From Hyalella azteca (Eukaryota; Arthropoda; Malacostraca; Amphipoda; Hyalellidae), in the NCBI RefSeq assembly GCF_000764305.2, contig NW_025946472.1:124001-188000 (forward strand): 64,000 nt of DNA, read 5' to 3'. The position numbers and the translations under genes were made by a program. Below are positions 55,587-64,000 of this stretch, one piece after another. The notes under the pieces were generated by a model. That model saw only the letters and a program-made list of their open reading frames with translations. It had not been told where the DNA came from and ran no database searches. Within the stretch, counting starts at the first letter, position 1. Each line of letters begins with the position of its first letter.

Positions 55587-58500
55587 AGTTTATTGGTAAA
55601 TTATACCTGATTGAGACTGGTGTACCTATTAGTGAGTTGTGAACTTGTTTCGGGAATTTAATTCAGCTACATGATCCATTACATGATCCAGTCACCTACG
55701 GTGCCTTTAATTCAAGGATTAGCTTGTCGATACCAATCAAAGTGCATTCTGGGCCACTCTCTGTTTTGGTTCAACTCGATATATGTTGAAGCCAATACAT
55801 ATTTCTGAAAAGGCTTCACATTTATTTTTCAACTTTTATAAAAACGATTGAAGAAATAACACGTTAATATTTTATTGTTCTTTGGCGTTATTCTCTTTCG
55901 TCGTTCGTAATTTCACAAGCCGTTGTGCTCTGTGATAGTCTATTATATTGTGCAGTAGTTGCCAGGAAATGATTGCTGTCTGTGATAGTCTTTTATATTG
56001 TGCAATACCCGCCAGTGAGTGTTGCTTCATGTGATAGCCTGTAATGCTGTGCAGCAACAGCATGCGAGCGTTGTGCTGGTTCATGCATCGTCATGTAGCA
56101 CATGATGTGCCCGCAATAGTTCAGCGTTTATAGCATGAGCCAGTCACCATTGTTTGACAAGTGAAGCATTGTATCTTGAATGCACTGGTCATGAATCAGG
56201 TTTCATCATTTATTCTAAATGAATAATTCGCTCAATTATGAAACGGTCGCGAAATCAATCCAAATGCAATTCGATCAACTGGAGCCAGGCAAGGGTTAAT
56301 AACTGATTTGGCGTTAGAGATGCTGTTGAGTTGAATGCATATCCATATTAATATGTAATATTTCATTCGTTTATAACTAATGAGCTGAGTAATGCATCTT
56401 GTACACTGTGTACAATTAATTAAAAAAAATTGCCTATATTTCTTTCTAATCTGATTGATATGTTGAAATTTTTTATTGTAAGTTTTAAGGATACGGCTTA
56501 TAATTTCAATTATATCGAGATTTAAAAAAAAAACTTTAAAAACCGGTCATGAATTTGGAATAAATTCCTTTATTCTTGCATTCATTTCATTAGACTCGAA
56601 TTTGTGTTTGTTGATTAGTTAATCTTAGTCTTAAGTCTTTATCTCAAATTTCTCAAGCATCAAAACCTTAGTTGCCAGTGTATTTTCAGGAGCAGTGACT
56701 TGCAACAGTTCTGTTTTAAAACCTTGTGCGCGTTCGCTGCAGGTATTTGTGCCAGTAACAGGAAATGAATTATTTCCAGTCTCTTACTCGGATCTATCGT
56801 TATGTTTAAACCGTATCAAATTACGAAAATTACGTTCTGTTTATTAAATAAACCGTAACTTGTTTCGAAAATTTCACGAAACGACAGTTATGTCAAGAGA
56901 GGATCAAATGCTTCCAGTTTGGGTAAAATGTTTCTCATTTATATTCCAAACCACTTGTATTGAAAAATGTGTACAGCTTGCTTCTATTTTTGGGTCGAGG
57001 TATTGAATATTACTGCGTTCATAGTAACTTTAATGTACTCTCTTTTTTAGGCTTCAAGTAATCGATTGTTTATGTGATGCGAAATGAGCAATTATTCCAA
57101 TTTTTATCCTCGTTCCTAGATTAAGTTATGTGTGCTGCACTGATGCTACTTAATTATTGTACTACCAGCTATTGTACGGTAATTGGTAACGTGTTTACAT
57201 TTATGGCACAAACAATGACATGTTTTTGTGGTGGCACCAATTTTCTGTTAATGTGTGTCTTCTAATCATAGGAATTTTGTTTATTGAGTTGAATGTTGGA
57301 AAAATTAGAAGGCTCGCTAGTCTTTCTGTCAAACAAGTAACTTTTGGTTCATTATGATGTACAATAGTTCCCGTTATTCAAAGTTGGACTTGAATTAATG
57401 CCAACAATTTTTTCGCAGTCTTAATGCTGCTACTTCTGACAGCATTTTTGAAAACTTTTTCTTACAAAAAATATTCTAATTCTTTTTACATTCAGCAAAT
57501 ATCGATGGAATCGTTCACTGATTTTTGTCCTATGCCCACTTTATGAGTCATCATTCATAAGATGATGCATCTCTCTTGGACGAGTAAGATTTTTATAGTT
57601 TCTTCGTCTCATGTTCCTATGTATGAAGAGCGTTGACTACTAAAGCTGTTGAATAGTCGATCAAATTGGTGCAAAGCCAAGAATTTGTCATAGAAATTCT
57701 TTTTCTCTCGATTTTTTATGCGGATGTTTTTCAGGATTCCATTGTACTTGATGAGTTGCTAAATTAGCTTCATAACGTGCCTAGATAGAAATTCTAACCT
57801 TTTTTTCTAGTCGAAATGCACGAAACCTGTTTTATTCATCTTGTAGGTTCCGAAAATTGAACTCGTTTGAGGGCGTAATCGGTTGTTCAATAGCAATTTA
57901 TTTTTAGATATTTCTTCCAGAAGTTTGCTGACTTTGTTTGCGAGAGGCAAAATCTATAAAACTTTTATCTATGCTCAATGAGATTCATTCGTAACTTTAC
58001 AACATTGATAGCTATTGCTACATTCAAGTACTAAGGTTTAGAAAATTGTTGTTTGTTGTATCCTTCAGACTCTGTATATTCATTAGACTGTAGTTGTTTT
58101 AACATTTACACGAAATGGAAACTTTTTGAATACAACGACGCCTTTTTTATTCATCATTCCATGTTTTTTTACAGTAAACTCGGCATGTCTTTGCTCATTT
58201 TTTTATAAGCCTTTTAGAAAATTTCTATTACGTCAACAGATCTTCTCAGGCGTGTTTTCTCTGAAGGCCTCTGGAATGTGTATTGGTGTTCACTATACGT
58301 AGTATTTATCCTCAAGACCGGGCTTTATGGCACTTCGCATCTGACGGCGGTTTTCAGTGGTTTGAGTCAGCTGTCATGTACTTAGCAATTATCATTACCT
58401 TCCCTTTGTTGTCTTGACTGTTAGATCGGCTGATGATTAGAGCATTACCCATTCTCTTCGTTTCTCTTTTTATTCAGAATCCCGGATTTTAGCTTAAATA

Positions 58501-61309
58501 CTCCTATCTGTATGTTTGTATGTTTGTATGTTTAACAAGTTTTTTTTTTTTTGTATGTTTAACAATTTTAACTCCTAAGTTACAGGTTAAATTCTATGTC
58601 TCGGAACTTTTAATGCAAGAGAGATTGTGTTAACATGGACTGTGAATTAGGGGCTTGGTCACCACAGTTAACACCCAAGTTGAAGATTTTATTAGGTCAA
58701 CTGCTATGAAATTGGGGAGCGCAGCCGTTGACAACAAATTTAACATTTAAAAAAGTAATGTAGCCAACGCAAAGCATGAGCATGTACAGCTAAACGCGGC
58801 TTCAGTGCTTCGTTGCCGAAAAACTTGATAGAAATACCGTAACCGAAACCGCTTCCAGACATTGCGCCGAATGTCTGCAGCTACTGTTCAAAACTTCAAG
58901 TCAGTTTAGTATTAATGGAGACTACACCCCAGCATGCCAGAACGGCAGAACCTCTAGATTTGAGACTTGCAACAACTATCAACCTTGAGGCATATAATGA
59001 CTGGCTCCAGTTAAACCCCCACTTGCCCCGCTCCTCCACCTTTCTGCCGTCAATGAGTTTATAATAGGTCGAAAAATGTTTGTTTAAGTGCAAATTTGGG
59101 GTAAATGTTGGGAGGAGCATGCTTTCGCACGTGAAGGTATACTATGAGCAAAACTGGCCACTAACATGCATCTCTGTAAAAGCAACACAAATTTGTGGAT
59201 TATTTAAAAAATGTAACATACCTTTTAAATACTAAAATTTTTCCATTGGCAATCTTTATTTTCAAACACTGCGTAATAAACTAAGTAGCTTGAAAACTGT
59301 GTAATAAACTGCGGAGTACGGACCTAATCAAAATCCTACGGAAGGCGGCTGTAGCTGTCATGGTGAGTATTGGTAACGGCCCTGCTGCCCCTGCCCGCAG
59401 AGCACCAAGATTTTCGCAAAGAGGCGTGGGTTCGAGTTCGACCCCAGCTCTGTGCAACAGTTTCTGGTCAGAATCGGCAAGGAAGCCGGGCGGTTAATTA
59501 ATCACAGAAGAATTTGAATCAGTGAGCTGTGAGCACTGAGTTGTTAGTTCGAGACCGCAAAAAGCTGTGGGCCTGTGGTTCTGCAATGTTAATAATCGGC
59601 GGCAGACCTATGGCGTAATAAACGCTGAAACGCTATTATTATAAACTTAGCGTCAGTCTTGCATGTCATGCCAAAGTTTGACCGACAAGACGGAAAACTG
59701 ACGAGCGTCCAGCCGTCCACAGGGGTTTTAGTCAGTACCTTCAATTCAAACTTTCCTTCAGTCTTGTGCGCTTGCGGCAATGGAGAAGCTAGTGCTGACT
59801 GCTGCAGTGATCGCATTTTGTGCCACAAAATTAGGTTAAAGCGATGCAAACGTACGCGGTAGTCCCGGAAATGGTTTTAAAAATAGGCTAGGCTACCACA
59901 ATGAGGTTTGATGATTATTAGATGATAGATAGCAATCACAGCTGCAGCCTGCACAGCATCCCTATTCCCTACTCCCTAGTCCCTACATTCCCTAGTATTC
60001 CCTACCAGGCAGGCAGGCACCAGCCAGCAGCTGCCAGGCTTCCAGCACCAAACAACATTGATGACTTCATTTGGCACATTCCTTTTGATGAAGAGTTTAT
60101 TATTATTATTATTGTTTTATTATTATTATATTACAAAGTCTTTGCAGTTTGCAGTAGGATCAACTTCAAAATTAGTTTTTATGTGTCTAAAACCATCTCT
60201 TAACTTAATCATCTATTAATTTTTTTACCACTTGAAATTGGCAAGTACAAGTAGGTATACCTAAAGGATTCCTAATATATTTACAGACGTATTTAAAAGT
60301 CTCAAACCATAATATTCTTTCTACACAGTTTATCACTATTTGGTAGAGCAAGGTCAACTATCAACTTTGACACATATTTTGATGTTCTCACTGGGTGATG
60401 CGCACTGTCTCTCTCTAAAATCTCAACATTTTCCTGCCAGACGGCCCAGACCTAGTGTTTTGGCAATAGTATGGTGCGCAAAAGTATGATGTCACTATAT
60501 CAACCATCAACAAATGCATGGAACTAAGAAAAAGCTTAATATAAAGGAAAAAAGTTGAGAAATGTTGGAATACCCACGATGTTGGAATATACCACGTTTA
60601 CCCTAAGACTGACATAGTGATGAAAAGTTTGAGCGTGTGGACTGTGGAGGGGGCTTGAGTCTGTAAACCATCATATTTAGCCATGGTTTATGATGGTTGA
60701 ACTATGTAGTAGACTAGTAGTAGTTCAACTGTTCAACCATGTCATGACTGTAAGCTGTGACTGCTGTGTAACTGTAAACAAGACTCTGACAGTGACAGGG
60801 TCCAGGACTCCAGGGAAGTGTGAAGTAACAATAACCAAAGCCCAAAGCAAATGAAGGGGCTTTCAACTGATAATGCTTTAAATGCAACTACAAACCTGAA
60901 ACTAATTGTCATGTCCAGGTCACCAAGCGTGACAATTGACCTGTGTGAGGTCATTTGCTATACCTCAAAGGCTCAAAGAAGACATCATCATCTGATAGGC
61001 AACAGACTGGGAGGTGCTTTCACTGCTTTGGATGTTTGGAAACCACAAGTCTTAAAACCAATTATAAGAAAATGACAATCACCTACCTGTGTTTGGCAGT
61101 GGTCTGTGCCCATTTTAGAATTGATGAGGTTGCCAAGTTGCCAAGCCGGAATTACTTGTTAAATGATTAACTATCTTGATTAAATACATGTCTAAACTCT
61201 AAAGTTTATAAAACCACTTGGTACAATAGTACTTACCACCATATTATAAAATATTCAAAGATATTGGCAAAGCAGAGAATTTTTGAGATTCTTCCCTATT
61301 CCATGTACA

Positions 61310-61540
61310 GGATTGGAATTTTCCTACTTATTTCTGAAACCTTGCTCCTCCAAAGTGAAATTTTTTTTATACATTTGGAATCTTGCAGCCTGATGCCAAT
61401 GGTGCACTTTTGTTAACATTTAGATAGGGCTCATAGGAGGTAATTCATCTGGCAGAAATCTTGCGGTGTTGGAAATGGAGGGAAAGCCCTAGTTTTGGCC
61501 CTAAAGGTAGATGTTTTCAACGCTTGTTCCCTGATAGTAA
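61310..61540. repeat. Diverged interspersed repeat, copy 2
   Basis: Partner of 45640-45860. It carries GGAATTTTCCTACTTATTTC, CCAAAGTGAAATTTTTTTTA and GGAGGTAATTCATCTGGCAG. A GGCAAAGCAGAGA sequence at its left (61267) is the inverted terminus of the 205-bp repeat family. Confidence 0.6.
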
Positions 61541-61688
61541 TACTAATAGAGTCCTGTTGTTGGACCAGCAAACTGTGAAGTATCTGTGATAAGATACAAT
61601 ATTATTTTGCAAAGATAATGAATAAAATTCTTAACTAGATCCGGTAATCAGGGAATTGAAAATGAATTTAGTTCTAAAAGCTATCCAA

Positions 61689-61784
61689 GTTTATTGTTTA
61701 CCACATCAGAGCCCTGGGCCAGGGCTCTGATGTGGTAAACAATAAACAGCCAGTTCACCCAGGGCCCCTGGCTGAACTGGCTCC
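61689..61784. repeat. Two abutting palindromes
   Basis: A 59-base essentially perfect palindrome (61689-61747) has 29-base arms starting GTTTATTGTTTACCACATCA and no loop. A second, imperfect one follows directly (61748-61784) with arms GCCAGTTCA and TGAACTGGC. The perfect one could be a cruciform-prone element or a small foldback. Confidence 0.88.
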
Positions 61785-62326
61785 CTTGCCCCTTACCTCC
61801 ACTGAAAAACCACTTCACTGTCTTCAGATGACCAGGTCAGGAAATGTCCTACTTTTTTCTAAAATATCTCGGCTCTAATATATAGTTTCAGTAACCTGTA
61901 ATCCCTGTATGTACCGTCAAATGGGGCAATAAGGGACAGGCAGGGTAAATTGGGACAATCATCTCACATTTTGTAGAAATGTAGCAGCTAAACTAATCAA
62001 AATATTGCAAAACTAAAAATAGTGGTGTTGGTTTAACATTTTTACTATCTATTTAGCATAAAGCTAATTAAGAAATCACACATTTACTGCCTCTAAAAAA
62101 TCCCTGAAAAAAAATGTGAAAAGTGAGATTTTGGAAAAGTATGGTACCTCTGCTAAGGCCTGTAGCAAAAAAATATTCGCCAGATCAACAAATTTTACAT
62201 ACATAAAAGTAGCACACAGGTGTTGGCTTGAAAACCTGTTGGACAGAATTTGCGTAGCTCATTCCTCAAAAAATGGAAGACATTTCCATACAACAGGGTA
62301 ATAAGGGACACTCCTAAAAATGCATT

Positions 62327-62360
62327 TACAGTAGAACCTTGCTTAGCAAAGGCTCCAGAT
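62327..62360. mobile_element. Possible pogo/Tigger-like terminal repeat
   Basis: TACAGTAGAACCTTGCTTAG resembles the CAGTAGAACCTCG-type ends of pogo-like transposons with a TA target. Nearby text (GGGGCAATAAGGGACAG at 61923 and GGTAATAAGGGACA at 62297) is repetitive. I could not find the partner terminus. Confidence 0.25.
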
Positions 62361-63696
62361 AACAAAAAAATCAATAAACAATCAAGAATTTTGAATTAAA
62401 TTTGCCTCATAATGCAAAAAATTTCACTTGACGAAAAATTAGTGCATCAACGGTCATCACAAAACTATACATAGAATGTCATAGATAGAATTGCGCACTG
62501 GGCAACATAGTATGAAAAGTAATTAACCTAAACTATGAATCATTTCTCCAAAAATATGATGGTTGTCACTAAAATATTTCTTTCTGTTTCAGGTATGTTT
62601 TTTATATTTTTATCATAGTGAATTCACTTGACTCTATTAAAATGGTGTAAAATTACAAGTCATCCTGCAAGCTTACAGATACAGAAGAAATGCTATATGG
62701 CCACTGATATGAGGCTTGCAGTGGACAAGATTGTTGTCAATGCTCCATGTCATGTCCATGGATACAATAATATATAAAGGAAAAATGGATCCAAATCACA
62801 GAAAACCATTTATTCCAAATCTACATCATCTACAAAGGAAGAGGAGGAATTTGGGGTATATATATACTGTTAGGAATGGATGAGTACACTCTGCATGCTT
62901 CAAATATTTTGAAATTAAGTTTCATTTCAAGTAGTATCAATTACCCCATTCCCAGGAGTATTTCGGGACCCTTTTATTTGTGTCTGGCACTTTACAAATA
63001 GCAAATGGAATTTTTTCAGAGATGCCATACAATAGCCCTTGCAAAGACCTTTAAATGAGCCCAAACTTGTTTATGAAATGTTTCATGGTAAGAGGTTATT
63101 AATGGAAATGCTCAAAAACATAACTTATTACCCTGTTTGATGGGTAGGTACTATCTATTTCTTGACTTCTGGATTCATCTGAACTTTGAGATAGTTTTCA
63201 GAGTGATTTTCTGGTTCAAAATTTTACTGTTGTATCCTATTTACTCTTATTATGTAATTATTTATTTCAATATTTAATGCATTTCAACCAAAATTTCAAT
63301 ATTTAATGCATCTTGTAACTTAAAAATGAATGTTTCTAGTATGCAAAACATTGTTAATAAACTAAAACTGCTTCCTGAAACATGCCTATTGATCCACCAA
63401 CGTTGTCTGAAGAATTGTTTGATTCTCTGATAATTTAAATCAACTAATTCTCTGGTCATTAATGGCATGCATACAAACAAGCAAATTCTGCCATCTAATA
63501 CTAATAAATATATGTATGGAGTAGTGTACTTACCCTGAGAAATGTCTTGCTCCAAAAATTATTGATTGAAAAATTATCAAAATTAACAGGAACACAAATG
63601 AATAATGAAATAACATTAAACTGGTTGTTTTAACTGATGTTTCTCTGGACAACACAACAGTCTACCTTGATTGATGTTAGTTTTATATCTTTACAG

Positions 63697-64000
63697 TTTG
63701 CCATGGCATTGTCTTCTCTAAGAAAGCCTCTCACAGCTTCTTCAAAATTGAGTGCTCATTACAGTGTCCTAATTGATCCTTCAAGTGTTTGGTCTCCTAC
63801 AAATCATCACATGCTTCTCACAATACTACAACCTTTTCTTCCTCATCTCCATTGTCACACATTGTCAGAGGCACCAATCAATAAATTTTTAGATCATCTT
63901 TTGAGTAATAAAGAGCCTGAAATGAGAACATCTGTGCCATCAACGAGTGAGAAATCTTGTGTTAAGACAAAAAGCCTGAATGGAAGTATCCCAAAAAAAG
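63697..64000 (+). CDS. Unrecognised coding exon cut by the window edge
   Basis: After a good acceptor (TATATCTTTACAG), a frame is open from 63697 to the end of the window, 101 codons. The first ATG is at 63703: MALSSLRKPLTASSKLSAHY, then DPSSVWSPTNHHMLLTILQP and FLPHLHCHTL. Composition is protein-like, not repetitive, with a basic, Ser-rich N-terminus. The region after about residue 75 is Ser/Thr/Lys-rich. The AAAAAAAG end leaves the frame open. I do not recognise the family. It is either the first coding exon of a gene to the right or an internal exon. Confidence 0.5.

Larger units (their letters stand above)
53544..63696. other. Intergenic region downstream of GMD
   Basis: I find no exon I would defend. 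It includes the GMD 3' UTR, a near-perfect 0.68 kb tandem duplication, 55587-59300 of AT-rich unique DNA with no visible structure beyond a TGTATGTT repeat (58510-58560), a CCCTA-rich stretch (59960-60030), a TTA microsatellite (60098-60130), and adjacent palindromes at 61689-61784. A few 60-90 codon frames occur without recognised similarity. Confidence 0.5.

Noticed and set aside
59340..59480. tRNA or tRNA-derived SINE, from a GGTTCGAGTTCGACCCC box B-like match at about 59430
   Set aside because: No acceptor stem or cloverleaf could be drawn and the box A match upstream is poor; a chance or very decayed SINE.

Overview
The window is nuclear DNA of an arthropod, most likely a malacostracan crustacean. 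The arthropod call rests on intron-rich genes with canonical GT-AG boundaries, metazoan protein families, AT-rich introns, many minisatellites, non-LTR retrotransposon debris and small inverted-repeat elements. The crustacean placement is inference. One 175-base N gap, two single Ns and an embedded Tn5 adapter show a short-read assembly with local errors.

Four genes could be rebuilt exon by exon, with phases checked. (1) An AKTIP/FTS-like catalytically dead E2 variant, + strand, 5815-10894, seven exons, start exon uncertain. (2) A Tmc mechanosensory channel, + strand, 21068-35245, 21 exons, 2,089 codons by my model. (3) EDF1/MBF1, - strand, 37606-43206, five exons, 147 aa, convergent with Tmc. 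(4) GDP-mannose 4,6-dehydratase (GMD), + strand, 47312-53543, nine exons found and one apparently missing. A fifth, unrecognised gene seems to enter at 63697 and runs off the right edge. The genes are functionally unrelated: vesicle trafficking adaptor, mechanotransduction channel, transcription coactivator and GDP-fucose synthesis.

Layout: 1-4527 is minisatellite-rich flank; 4528-10894 AKTIP; 10895-21067 is intergenic with three truncated retrotransposon 3' ends, a MITE and a large foldback; 21068-35245 Tmc; 35246-37605 spacer; 37606-43206 EDF1 with a LINE in intron 1; 43207-47311 repeat-rich spacer with the gap; 47312-53543 GMD; 53544-63696 mostly unexplained intergenic DNA with a 0.68 kb tandem duplication and palindromes.

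The most striking pattern is that tandem duplications repeatedly sit on exon-intron boundaries. A 33-bp array in Tmc gives five in-frame 5' splice sites inside a transmembrane segment. A 27-bp array grows from the donor of Tmc exon 4. A 64-bp unit triplicates an AKTIP donor. Acceptor-side duplications occur in Tmc exon 10, GMD exon 3 and upstream of GMD exon 5. Tmc also carries an approximately 650-residue, sequon-rich extracellular loop insertion with two furin-like sites.
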